From: Gnetum montanum
Taxonomy: Eukaryota; Streptophyta; Gnetopsida; Gnetales; Gnetaceae
Length of the DNA: 64,000 nucleotides
Direction: 5' to 3'
NCBI GenBank assembly: GCA_015680685.1
Contig: MNCI01015036.1
Coordinates: 45,458-109,457 of the forward strand
A model generated the notes under the pieces. That model was not told the origin of the DNA. It made no database searches and saw only the letters and a program-made list of their open reading frames with translations. Both the position numbers and the translations under genes were made by a program. The stretch's first letter is position 1. Every line of letters starts with the position of its first letter. This document shows, piece by piece, positions 12,251 through 23,339 of the stretch.

Positions 12251-12960
12251 ATAATTGATTCATGTATATTCACGGATATCACATAGTACTATAATAATAT
12301 GAATTATACAAAATATTTAATAAACATAGTTGAGCACATAAAAAATACAAGAAAACCTATGATGTACAACAAGTGTAGCGGTTTGATTGGGAGTGAGTTT
12401 TCTTTTCCCATTTTTGTTGGTTGTACATCCTACAAACAAATTCATAGGGGAACATTTCATTTCTCTATTCACTTGTAATGAAATCATCCACTTTTTCTTT
12501 GTACATCCAAGGCATCATCATAAAAATAGGATCAACTTATTTTATTCTTTGAAAAAGGTCTAATTGGTGGATCTTGTATTTCTTATTGCCATGGTGTTTC
12601 CCAAAAACTAGCATGTTTTCACTTTCCTCACATCTAAATGAAATTTTTAATTCATTGCTAACTCAAACAACAATTCCACAATCTAAAAACCATGTAATTA
12701 ACAAATATAATTGGCAATGTAAAATCAGTGTCCATACATATCTAAAAAATTAGCAAGAACCTTGTTTGTGATACTTCTCTTATATTGGTTGTAATGCTAC
12801 AATAAAAAACTTGGGTTTCTTGTTTCAGCTTGTTCATGAAATATATAATAATTTTTAAGTAGTTTTGGACTGCTACATCATGCAACCTCATGTAGAAAAA
12901 AAATACAAGATTGCAATTTAGTGCAAATCATAGTACACTCACAAGAAGACCTAGATGCCT
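12250..12960. other. Gene-free stretch between the MULE relic and the tandem array
   Basis: AT-rich sequence with no readable coding segment. It probably includes one flank of the MULE, but I found no terminal inverted repeat. Confidence 0.4.
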
Positions 12961-14990
12961 ACAAAGAAGTTTTTTTTCAAAGAGTGTGAGGGGGTGCATC
13001 TAGCAACCAACCCGCAAGGGATTCTAGAAGCATACTAGCTACTAGAAGTACATATTAACTCTTGCATAGATTCTTCAAGTTGCATGAAAGAGTTTCAGAA
13101 ATATTTTATAGTAGACTACGAGGGATTGCTAGTAGCAATGCCCATGTAGGGGCTTTTGAAAGGCATTGTGCTTCTAGCGACTTCAAAGTACTTGGAAATT
13201 GTAGCTTTTGGTGCACAAACCTATTTCTAAAGTTTTTTTTAGAGAGTGTGAGGAGGTGTGTCTAGCACCTAAATTGCAAGAAATTATAGAAGCCTACTAG
13301 CTACTAGAAGCACACATTCACTCTTTCATAGATGCTTCTAATGGCACAAAAGACTTCCAATAATATTTTATAGTAAACTATGAGGGACTACTTGTAGAGG
13401 TATTCTCACAAGGACCTTTAGAAGGCATTGTGCTTTTGGTGACCTGAAAGTACATGGAAATTGTAACTTCTAGTGCATAGACCCATTTTTGAAGAACTTT
13501 TTTTCAAAGAGTGTGAGGGGGTGCATCTTGCATCCAATCCACAAGGAATTCTAGAAGCCTACTAGCTATTAGAAGCATGCATTTACTTTTACATAGATGC
13601 TTCTAGTGGCATGGAAGAGTTCTAATAATATTTTATAGTAGACTATGAGGGACTGCTAGTAGTAGTGCCCTTGCATGGGCCCCTAGAAAGCATTGTATTT
13701 TTAGTGACTTGAAAGTACTTAGAAATCATAGCTTTTAGTGCATAGGCTTGTTCTTGAAGAATGTTTTTGAAAGAGTTTGAGGAGAACTCATAGGGAATTA
13801 TAAAAGCATACTAGTCACTAGAAACATTCATTAAATCCTACATAGATGGATTTAGTAGCATGGAAGACTTCTAGCAATATTTTATAGTAGGTTGCAAGGG
13901 ACTGATAGTAGTAGTACCCTCACATGGACCTCTAGAAAGCATTTTTCTTTTGGTGACTTGAAAGTACTTGGAAATTATAGCTTCCAATGCATAGATGTAT
14001 TTTTGAAGAAATATTTCAATGAGTGTAAGGGGTTTGTCTAGAAGCCAACCTACATGGGATTCCATAAGCCTACTAGCGATCGAAAGAATGCATTGACTCT
14101 TGCATAGATGCTTTTGATGGCACATGAAAGTTCCAACAATATTATACATCAAACTATGAGGGATTGTTAGTAGTAGTGCCCTTATAGAAGCTTCTAGGAA
14201 GTATTGTGATTCTAGTATCCTAAAAGTACTTGGAAATCATAGCTTTTAAGGCATATACCCATTTTTGAATAACTTTTTTCAAAGAGTGTGAGGAGCTACA
14301 TCTAGCAACTAACTTCCAGAGGATTCTAGAAGCCTATCGGCTACTGGGAGTACACATTCACTCTTGCATAGATTCTTCTAGTGGCATAAAAGAGTTACAA
14401 AAATATTTTATCATAGAGTGCAAAAGACTACCCATAGTAGTGCCCTCAAATGAGCCTCTCGAAAGCGTTGTGCTTCTGGTGACCTGAAAATACTTAGAAA
14501 TCATAGCTTTTAGTGCATAATCCCATTTTCAAAGAATTTTTTTTCAAAAATTACATGGGGATGCATCTATTATCCAACTAGGAAGGGATTCTAGAAGCCT
14601 ATGAGTTATCAAAAGCATGAATTAACTTTGACATAAATGCTTCTAGTGGTACAAAAGGCTTCCAAGAATAGTTTATAGATGACTATGAGGGACTGCTAGT
14701 AGTAGTACCCTCAAAGGGGCTTTTGGAAACCTACTAGCGATTAGAAGCATGCATTTACTCTTACATGAATGCTTCTAGTAGTAATCATAACTTCTAGAAA
14801 TATTCACTAAGCACTACAAGGGACTACTAGTAGCATTGCCCTTGTAGGAAGGTCTAAAACGCATTATGCTACTAGTGATCTGCACTTACTTGGAAATCAT
14901 AGCTCCTAGTGAACAAATGTACTTTTGGAGATATTTTTCTAAATATTGTGAAGGGATGTGCCTATAAGGGGCTTCCAAAAGTCTTATTTT
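12960..14990. repeat. Degenerate tandem array, about 262-base monomer, roughly eight to nine units
   Basis: The landmark GAGTGTGAGG (or a variant) recurs at 12,982, 13,244, 13,509, 13,773, 14,021, 14,284, about 14,547 and about 14,943, giving intervals of 262, 265, 264, 248, 263, 263 and 396. Other landmarks recur once per unit in the same order: CTAGAAGC(C/A)TACTAG, ATAGATGCTTCTAG, AATATTTTATAGTAGACTA, GGGACTGCTAGTAGTAGT and GAAAGTACTTGGAAAT. The last interval equals two units minus about 130 bases; a deletion junction is visible near 14,719. Units are clearly diverged. None contains a supported gene. It could be a short satellite array or the expanded repeat region of a transposon. Confidence 0.88.
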
Positions 14991-15895
14991 CCATGTGTTA
15001 TGACTAACTATGGTTGGCACCATTCTTGTAGTTTGTGTTACGAGGAAATGTGGCTAGCATTTCTTCATGTTGATACATGTATGATGGAATACCGAGGATG
15101 GTAAAATGAACATCATGCATGCCAATCATGGTTTCATATTTACATACATCATGTTGATGAATGACCACCAGCACTGTCATTGATTCCTTTATATCCTAAA
15201 GAGAATAAATGTAACCATGTACGATTTCAGACATAGCTTGTGAAATCTATAATTAATGGCAACATCTATTCTAAATGGCAAATCAATATTGCATCTAGGT
15301 TAAAATTAGATTGCTTATTTAATATAATAAATAATGCTACATTTTTATTGACTTTTTAATTTAAATTTAATATATTACTTGTTGCTAATTTCGATGCTAC
15401 TAGAAAAGGTTAGATGTTTGCTCATCTCCTAATCCTCATATGATCCTACTTAGCAAGATGAGCACTATGGATTTGGATAAACTTAAAATTATATATTTCA
15501 TTTTCCACTCTCAATGAAATTTTAGATTGAAAAGATTAAAAATTACCACTACTAACATTAGAAGATGTAAGTGCTTTCTTTTGCTAATATTGATAATTTT
15601 ATTCTAATTTTTACACCAGTTTATTTAGATTTTTCAATTTAATTTATAAAAGGGGCTTCCAACTTGCAAATTTGATACAAATTTTCACTCTATGGTTTCA
15701 GATAAAAAATACAATGAAATAAAATATGTCATAGTGATAGCCAATCCCATTCTATTAGTGTGACCATCTTTTGATAATTTAGGAGTCCAAGTCATCGCAT
15801 CAAGGCTCTTATTTTTAAGGTGTGGTAGGTAGAATCCATGTCATAGCATCAAAATTTGATCATGTGACTTTGAAATTTTTTTAATATTATTATTA
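14990..15895. other. Gene-free stretch left of the G0 relic
   Basis: No coding signal recognised. The AT content rises from about 15,300 onward. An undetermined base at 15,914 lies close to the point where similarity to the gypsy relic fades. Confidence 0.4.
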
Positions 15896-16359
15896 TTTTT
15901 TATGGAGTTCAACNTGGCTATCTTTTGGGCTTAGTGGTTTAGTGTAGATACTATGCTAGCACATATAAGGATTAATCCTTGTTATTTTATCGTATGACTA
16001 GGTAAATGCTATTGGCCATTTATTTACAATCATCAATATCTTCTATTTTTGTTCTCTTATGACTTGGGCATTAAGAATTATCAGTTTACCTTTCTTCAAG
16101 AACACATATTTAAGAGATTCTACCAATGTTTTATGTTTAATGAGCTTCATTTTAGTTGTCTTAGAAGTTTCTAACTTTTTCTAGTCCATCTCTACATCTT
16201 GGTGATCTTCTACATGGGAAAAATGGCATCTTAGCTATTCCATTTCATCTAATTTATTGATATAGGTACTTATGATGACTTCTTAAGGTTCTATGCAGAT
16301 AGTGAAATTATAGCTTTCATCTATGATTAGCAACTAGGTGTCATCTTGTTTGGTAATTA

Positions 16360-16700
16360 CTACATATAGGAACTTTTACATACTTTTTGATTCTTCATAT
16401 GATTTGTATGTATAATAGTTCTATATTTTATTGCCCAAATGTTTTGCATGCAATTACACATTTTGTCATTGTATGTGATGCATGGAACCCATTTCTTTTT
16501 TACAATGGTACATTCATTATGCTTAAAAATTTTCAAGGATAGGTCTCTAATCCTAAGCTTGGCATCAATTGTGCTTAGGCAAGCCTTTCTCACAATGATG
16601 GAAAATTTCCCTTGTAGTTATTAACATGGACCATCAAGAAATCAATAGAGTATGACTAGCCATTGATGGTAGTAATAACATCTTTTATCTATCCCAAGGG
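16360..16700 (-). pseudogene. G0 gypsy protease-region relic
   Basis: The frame containing CLSTIDAKLRIRDLSLKIFK corresponds residue by residue to the post-active-site protease segment of G1 (MGRAWLSTIDAWLGIRDL) and of G2 (MGRSWLSTVDARMGIRDL). Only this C-terminal part is readable; the DSG active site is not preserved in readable form. Confidence 0.8.
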
Positions 16701-17894
16701 AATGATTATAGACTAGTCTATAAACTCTAATTGGCTGTTGCATTTCTCCAATTGAGGTAGGTTTCACGACTTGTGCATGTATTATGAAATTAAGTTAATT
16801 TTAAACCATAAATATAATAGAGACTTTCAAGGAGCATTTAGGAGACTTTCTAGATCAATTCTCTTCCTAAGAAGATTTTCTACTTTAATCTAGTCAATTA
16901 CAACATGGGTCAACATGATGATTTTTACATTGGTTATGATTTGGTTTAAAGATGGCTTGAAATGCATTTAAAATGTTGTAGGTATGGGATCCATAACCAT
17001 AGATTATTACATAGGGTTGGGTAGATTGGTAGCTTTGAGGAATGGATGCTTTTGAGTCTTGCTCTTCAAACCACATGAGTTATGATCCACCTACAAGTTT
17101 ATAGTGCTTATGGAATTTTGTTGTTTTGGATGTGGGGGTATTTTATCTTATATGAATAGATTAGGTGGTAATGGTTTAGGATGATGTGATTGATATTGCT
17201 TATAAGGGGTAAGTAGCATATGAAGGAGATTCATCTCATTGAGTGGTAGGTTTGTGGTATTGAGGAGAATAGTAGTGATGAGCAAAGAGGGGAGTAGTGA
17301 GTCATTTGGAAATACATGTTATTAGAAAAAATAGCCATAAGGATTAAACTACTTGTAGGGATACTATTACCTTAGTAGTGGCATCCTACATGAGTGTGAG
17401 TTTTGCCACTAGTGATAGTACTTCTAAGGTTGAGATGGATCCCCATTTGGATAGTATTGTTATTGATGATAGAGGTACCTATTGTTGACTTGAGAATAAG
17501 AAAACCTTCTAAGTATTTGAATTTTGACAAATTTTATGTTTAAGGAATAAAATTTAGACTCCAAAAGATGCAACATTACAGGGAAATAATTCTTAGAATG
17601 TTCATATTGGCAAAGGTCACAACTATCCTCATCTAATTACGAGTTTGTAGCCTATTCAAGTATAGTTACCTTTCCCTTTTGATAGTAGTTGTTGTTACAT
17701 TATTTTTAGTGCTTCCTTACCTTGCTTTCTCCTTAACAATTTTCAATGCTATTTGAAACTTTTCATTAATTAAGTTTCACATCTTATTAACTTTAGCCAA
17801 AATTTCAATGATTGATTTTTGGATTGGTAAGATTTTTCTTTCTATCAACTTCTCTAATGGTGCATTGTGATTTGGTTCATAGAGACATATTTTC

Positions 17895-17896
<2 letters not shown>

Positions 17897-17941
<45 letters not shown>

Positions 17942-17957
17942 NAGAGAGAGAGAGAGA
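17897..17957. repeat. (GA)n microsatellite inside the G0 gag
   Basis: About 30 GA units with one undetermined base at 17,942. On the minus strand it interrupts the gag reading frame as a Ser-Leu repeat just after EEHNRD, where G2 has EEYNS, so the repeat expanded within an existing transposon coding sequence. The undetermined base probably reflects sequencing trouble in the repeat. Confidence 0.95.
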
Positions 17958-18536
17958 TCCCTATTATGCTCCTCTATACTCTCTTTTTTATTAAGTTCCC
18001 ATTTCCTTTTTTTTTTCACTTGATTAATTAGTCTTTGAATCCAATGAATCCTTAAATCTAAAAGCCTTTCTTGGGCATAGATCTTAAGAGTTTTCCTTAT
18101 CTTATTTTTGAGTCCATTTATGATATGATGTACTTATTTCTTCTTGGAAAAGCCATGGCCTAGGCATCTATGCAGAAAATAGTAATATCTACCTAAGACT
18201 ATATCAAGGGATTCATGATTGTCTTTCTTCCATTTTTGAATCTAATTTTTCAAGTTGAATACTCTAGAATACAATTGATACTTGTAATTGAACAACCACT
18301 TTGATTTGCTTTGAATGACCTATTGGAAGAACTAGGCCTAGAGCTTCCTTGAATGTTGGCTCTTCTTTTTTTTCTTGGTTACTCACCAAGGCTAAACATT
18401 GTCATGGATTATTCATGTTATATATATTGAGGGGAGGAGGATTTTAGGGATGGTAATGACTAGGTTGGTAATGTATATTCTTATTTTTCATTATGATGTT
18501 AATGGGATGGTAATGAATTGTATTCTTCTTTGGCCA

Positions 18537-19343
18537 TGATATCAGAGCCTCGATATTGTAGCATATGCTATGTTATGAGATATCCAATACCATGGGATAC
18601 ATGCCTACTTATAAATACAACACTTGGATGCATGATTCATCCCATTCCATTTCCTAGTTGCTAGCAAAGCTATTATAGTTTGTTTTATCTATAATTAGAA
18701 TATTTTCTAAGTGCCCATAGAGGAGTTGAAAAGTGTATGGATCTTTATTTGAGCACTAATGTACGTAAGCACCTCAATGTCAATAGCAATAAAGACAAGA
18801 TTTTCTAATTAAACCTTGCCAAACTTGGAATAGATTAATGTTTTCCTTATGCATTTATTATTTATGCACTTTACTTTAATGAATTTTAATCAATTAATTA
18901 ATATCAATTAAATAACACACATAAGTATGATCACTTTGAGCATACGTGAACACTTGGTAACCCAAGAAGCACCTAATGCTTGGTAACCTAGTAGCATTGC
19001 AATGTGTTTAAGACATGTAAAAAAAGTGGAAATGGATGCTTATGTTAGGATTACTTAAGAATTATTTAGTTATTAGATTAATTAAACATTTATTATTCTA
19101 TTTTATAGAGCTTAGGTAATTAAATGATAAAACATAAAATGATAAAAATGAAATGCCTCAATTATACTTAACCATACATTTACACTTCACAAGTGAAATT
19201 GAGAAGACAATGATCATGATTGTTAGGTTTTCTTCCTAGAACTAGTGTACTTAGAAAGCTAAAGTCTACAAAATTTGACTAGATTACTTAGTGAATGCTA
19301 GTGATTCATATGGTTGGGCATAGGGTATAGTTGTTGGTTATCA
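18537..19343 (+). repeat. G1 5' LTR
   Basis: Starts TGATATCAGAG and ends GGTTATCA directly before the primer site. It aligns along its length with the G2 LTRs, sharing AGATTAATGTTT, TTTATTATTTATGCACTTTACTTTAATG, CACTTGGTAACCCA and CAATTACACTTAA-like blocks. A TATA-like box is at 18,610. It interrupts the minus-strand G0 relic at its left edge. About 807 bases. Confidence 0.85.
18610..18617 (+). promoter_or_regulatory. TATA-like box of the G1 LTR
   Basis: TATAAATA occurs at the same LTR position as in both G2 LTRs, which supports it as the core of the element's promoter. Confidence 0.6.
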
Positions 19344-19363
19344 TTGGTACCATTATTAGGAAC
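19344..19363 (+). other. G1 primer-binding site, decayed tRNA-Asp type
   Basis: TTGGTACCATTATTAGGAAC directly follows the LTR and matches the G2 site TTGGTGCCATTTCTGGGGAC except for transitions. Both resemble the tRNA-Asp complementary site known from Athila-type gypsy elements. The tRNA assignment is from memory. Confidence 0.75.
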
Positions 19364-21961
19364 TTTAGTTAGCTACATGCACTATCTAGGTCTTAGTGAA
19401 AATTATTCAATGACATTGTAATAAACTCATCAAAGCTAAATCATTCAACTAATAAAGTATATTACAAGCATACTCTTTTTCTTCATTTACTTAAATGTCT
19501 TCTTCTCATAGGGCTAATTCTCCACCATCGTTCAAACATGCATCCAATCCACATAGGCATGGGGCTTCAAATCAACCAATGCCCCAATAGTGTAGAGTGG
19601 TATATACTCATCCCAATGAGTATGTGCGAGAATTCACCTTCATCCTACATTTGGATGAATAGTTGTGGTGGAGGGACATGGAAGATAACATTGTGTTGCT
19701 ACCCAATTCATTAGTTCTTGGGATGTTGCTCCAAACTCTTATGAGGTTGGACATCTAGGGGATCAATGTTGAATACATTGTACATGACCATAACTATCAA
19801 GATTACCATCCCACTAAGGCATAATGAAAAATAGATTAATAATAGGAGAGGCATTATGAAGCATAAAAAAATTGCTCAATAACCCCTTATTCCTACTAGG
19901 CTATAAACATTTAGAGGATCGCTTCTCTAGGGGTTCCTAATTCACTAACTCTACTTTCCTTGGTTTCGATGAGGGGGGCTTGAATCAAAATTTATAGTCT
20001 ACAATAAATAATTCTAGTTCAAGAAAGAATGGGTCCCATGATCATGGGAACTCCAAAGGTGGGATTAAAGGTAGGAACATGGACAAACATGATGATCATG
20101 GTTGTGACCAAAGAAGATAGGGCAATAGGCACTGAGGTGGTGCTAATCCTTCTTCCTCTTCATCTTTGAAATTTTCTTATTCCTTCTCTAGCTTTGACCA
20201 AAGTTGTAGAAGATGTAACCATGATGAAGATGACCAATGGGATATAGATGATTGTAGGGCCCACTAGACTTCTCAAGACTTGGGGCTTGGGCAATTAAGG
20301 AATGTTCATCCTCACAAAAGAAGGGGAAGCAGAGGAAATCATGGACATCATGGCCATCATAGAGGCTGTGATCATGATGAGCCTTTGCTTGTAACATGGA
20401 ACATGCTAAAAATTGCAAAGGCAATGAGAATCCTAACAAGACATGTGAAAGATAGCAGAATCAAGCAGTTAGATATGAACAATATTCTCAAGTTTGAAGG
20501 GGAATACAACTCAAATTCATAGAATCATATTCAAGCCTTTCATGATGCATGTACTTTACAAAACATTGAAAATGAATGTTAAAATTTAAAGCTATTCCCA
20601 AGGATACCCATTAAGGAGGCTAAAAGATGGTATTAGTCCTTGGAGCTATGATCAATCAGAAATTGGAGTATGATGCTTGAGCTCTTTAATGACATGTATC
20701 AAACATACCCTTAATTTTCCAATCATGGGCAAGTACTATTCTTTCTTACACTGATGTCCTAATCATGGTTATTCTTAAAGGGAGTGATTCCACCATATCA
20801 TAGATGGGGTAACCACAAAAATAAGAGGAACTCTTTCTATCTATGACCAAGGGAGACTTTTAGAAATTATAGCTCATCAGATCCAAAGGCTGATCAAGCA
20901 TATTTCCAAAGAAGGAGATTTGAGAAAAGGAAAAAGTGTAAACAAGCATAACTAGGATCCTTTAATTAAAATAATGAAAGTCCAATTTTATGACAATGAG
21001 GAGGAGACACCACTTAATGAGGTGGTGTAATGTAAGACCTTGCTAATTCAAAAGTTTGTTTTTGAAATTTTGGTTAAGGTTGATAAAATGTGAGATTCTT
21101 TGGATGAAAATTTTTAAATTTCTCTAAAAATTGTAGAGGAATCCAAAGAGCAAAGTAGTGATCATGATGGTAGAAGAAGGAAGGAAGTTGAACATGCCCA
21201 TCAAAGGGGAGAGGACAAGGTTGCTACTATAGAGGATTTTTTCGACTCCAAATTAGATGATGACTGTAATGACAGAAAACGTCGGCAGCTGGAAATATCG
21301 ATCGAGATTCCGGCGTACACAGTTTTAGCCACGAATCCGCGCGAGGGCTATGCTGGAAAAATGAATCCACGGCGCCCTGAACGGTCTTGTCGATCAGACA
21401 GGGACTTACGGGTCGGTAAAAACGATGAAAATTACATGGAGAGAAAGCGATCTGTTTCAATGAGTGGTAAAACGAGGGGAAAATGATGTAGTTGGATTGC
21501 AACGACGATAATGCTAAACACGATAAAAAGAGGTTGACATAAGGGAAGCTCGAAGCTTCAAGATCTGCGCTTTGACTTACAAATGTATATTTCGTATGAG
21601 AAATTACACTGGGGAATCCCCGATTATAGGATGTGAAACAAGCACAGAACAACAAGAAAAATGGTCTAAACAGAAGTCCGATCTACCTCGTGGGCTAAAG
21701 CTGAGATGCAAGGCAGGCCAAGCTTTGACATCTACCGATCAACTGTTTCTGATTGATAGAGTCCTTTCAGCAGAAAGATTGCTCCTGTCACCGGTGCTCA
21801 AATCGAACTGTACTCTGCTTCGGCTGTAAGGTGATGATGTCCACGATTGCCAAAGCGCTGTTCTCTGTGTCTCTGCTCCAAAGTGCTAAGTGCTCTGGTG
21901 CTCCGAAATATGCTTTTTTGCTTCTCTGATTTGCCAACCCCTGTATCTTTGTCAATTAGGG

Positions 21962-21970
21962 TATTTATAG
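21962..21970 (+). promoter_or_regulatory. Possible TATA box of the solo LTR
   Basis: TATTTATAG lies about half-way along the LTR, just before a GC-rich stretch, as expected if U3 is about 700 bases and the element reads on the plus strand. No transcript evidence. Confidence 0.4.
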
Positions 21971-22211
21971 GCCGCGACACTTCATGGAAAAGGTGCAACC
22001 CTGATGATGTGGGTCCCAGATATTGCGGGCCCTGCTGGCATGATCTTTTAAGTCAGACTGTGACTACGCACAACACGCTTGTTTGCGTGTTGTGCATGTG
22101 AAGAGTAGGCACATGCTGAGCATGCTTTAATTGCTTTCAGGCTGTATTACACTCATTCGCGTTGCGTTGTGTGTATGAGCGTAATTTGGTGTAAAAAAAA
22201 TAAGCTCAGAG

Positions 22212-22412
22212 TTGCTTTACGCTCACTACGCAGTTGCGCGTGTCAAAGCATAAACAATGTACAACTTTACGCTCACTACGCAGCTGCGCGTGTCAAAGCG
22301 TAAATAATGTATGCCTTACACTCACTATGCAGCTATGCGTAATGAAGCGTAAAACAATGTGTGCCTTACGTTCACTACGCAGCTGTGCGTAGTGAAGTGT
22401 AAAACAATGTGC
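22212..22412. repeat. Four tandem 50-base hairpin repeats in the solo LTR
   Basis: Units start near 22,217, 22,267, 22,316 and 22,366, each beginning TTACGCTCACTACGCAG or a close variant and ending AAGCGTAA plus an AATGT spacer. Inside each unit TTACGCT pairs with AGCGTAA, and the centre CGCAGCTGCG is palindromic. Single diverged units, TTACACTCATTC... and TTACACTCATTACGCTG..., occur near 22,146 and 22,550. Confidence 0.85.
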
Positions 22413-23339
22413 AACCTGAATGATAACATACGCAATGGTACACACCGCCGCGTAACGAGCATAAAAACAAGTTATTTATGCACCGCGAGGAAAAGCGTCA
22501 AACTGTTGCGCTTCTCTAGATTCATCCTTTGACTATTTTGGAGCTTATTACACTCATTACGCTGCCGTGCGTATAGAGTGTAAACTTGTCCTGGAACCAA
22601 GCTGGAGCGCGCTCTCGCTTGAATTGCGAATCTTTGCCTGAGGCCGACCCGTAATTTTTCACGGTGTTTCAATGACAGTGGGTGTGGTATCCACCACTAC
22701 AAACATCCTAAGGAATGTTGTTCCATTGTGTCACACTTGCAAGAGTCTAGGATGTATGCTCTAAATTCTAGATTGGCAAGAAAGTAAGAACCCATAAGGT
22801 TGCCTTATCCTCAAGGCAACCCTAAGTAGTTTCACCAACAACAAGCCTACTTTCCAAGTGGAGCTCCACCACAACTTTATGAGCAATACCATCAGTGCTA
22901 GCACTCATAGTCATGGTGGATTCCACCATCAAGGTAGTAGTACATTTACTGGTAGCCTAATCCACATGATTCTTCTAGTCACACTTCATTTTAGCATCAC
23001 TACTACTCTTCCTAATACTACAAAGCCTAATCTCCAAGAGGGAAATCTCCATTTCCTTACTACTCTCCTCATCCTTTTGTACATGTCCACCATCCTCAAC
23101 TCAATTACCACTTGCTTGATCAAGCAAGATGAAATTCTAGCCCACATACAACAAAGAAGCATAATGAGGGCTATTAACTTACATTTGGCTCCTTAGTGAA
23201 TTGGTTTAGACAATAAACCCCAAAAGACCCTTCTTATAAACCAACAATCCTACAAAGCCCTTACATACAATCATAGTGTCCCTCATCCTCTACAAACTCA
23301 TTCAAGAACACTTCAAACCAAACGCCTCCCAAAGTATAT

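Larger units (their letters stand above)
15896..18536 (-). mobile_element. Ty3/gypsy relic G0, gag to start of pol, minus strand
   Basis: The minus strand matches the gag-protease part of the plus-strand elements G1 and G2 of this window. The C-terminal half of gag (18,400-17,780), its low-complexity tail (17,700-16,900) and the region after protease with STIDAKLRIRDLSLKIFK (about 16,590-16,510) follow in order. The linker before reverse transcriptase ends near 15,900, and the reverse transcriptase itself is absent. The right end is cut by the 5' LTR of G1 at 18,537, so G0 was present before G1 inserted. The expected rest of G0 would lie beyond the missing 3' LTR of G1. Stops and frameshifts throughout make it inactive. 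Confidence 0.85.
21265..22671 (+). mobile_element. Solo LTR with target-site duplication
   Basis: A block rich in CpG, unlike everything around it, sits inside the G1 gag. It starts TGTAATGACAG and ends GGTGTTTCA, and is flanked on both sides by ATGAC (21,260-21,264 and 22,672-22,676). Removing it and one ATGAC restores the match to the G2 gag at this point. TG...CA ends plus a 5-base duplication are what recombination between two LTRs leaves behind. It is about 1407 bases. Retained CpG suggests it is much younger than its host. It has a TATA-like box at 21,962 and an array of hairpin repeats. I cannot name its family; the strand is a guess from the TATA position. Confidence 0.88.
19495..23196 (+). 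pseudogene. G1 gag, split by a solo LTR
   Basis: The ATG at 19,495 begins MSSSHRANSPP, matching the G2 gag start MSSSHKSDSPP. Readable stretches include FTFILHLDE and EDNIVLLPNS, and the retrotransposon gag core FEGEYNSNS, HIQAFHDACTLQNIENE and LKLFPRIPIKEAKRWY (about 20,490-20,640). DLRKGKSVNKHN follows. The frame is broken by many stops, by a short deletion near 20,715 relative to G2, and by the solo LTR inserted after SKLDDD. Coding-like sequence resumes at 22,677 and runs into a Pro/Gln/His/Tyr-rich tail. Gag would form the particle that packages the element RNA. Confidence 0.85.

Noticed and set aside
12960-14990. CRISPR-like or rDNA-like array
   Set aside because: Units are about 262 bases, diverged along their whole length and without separate repeat and spacer parts; no rRNA similarity is seen.
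17777-18019. Open frame with a long Ser-Leu run
   Set aside because: It is the (GA)n microsatellite translated within the minus-strand G0 gag relic, not a separate low-complexity protein.
21227-21655. Minus-strand open frame of 142 codons, the second longest in the window
   Set aside because: It straddles the boundary between the G1 gag and the solo LTR and has no recognisable domain. Long open frames are expected in the GC-rich LTR by chance.
22212-22412. CRISPR-like short tandem repeats
   Set aside because: There are no unique spacers, the units are hairpins inside an LTR, and the context is a plant retrotransposon.
21265-22671. hAT or MULE DNA transposon with an 8-base AATGACAG duplication
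   Set aside because: AATGACAG also flanks the block, but the ends then show no good inverted repeat. ATGAC with TG...CA ends restores the host sequence better.
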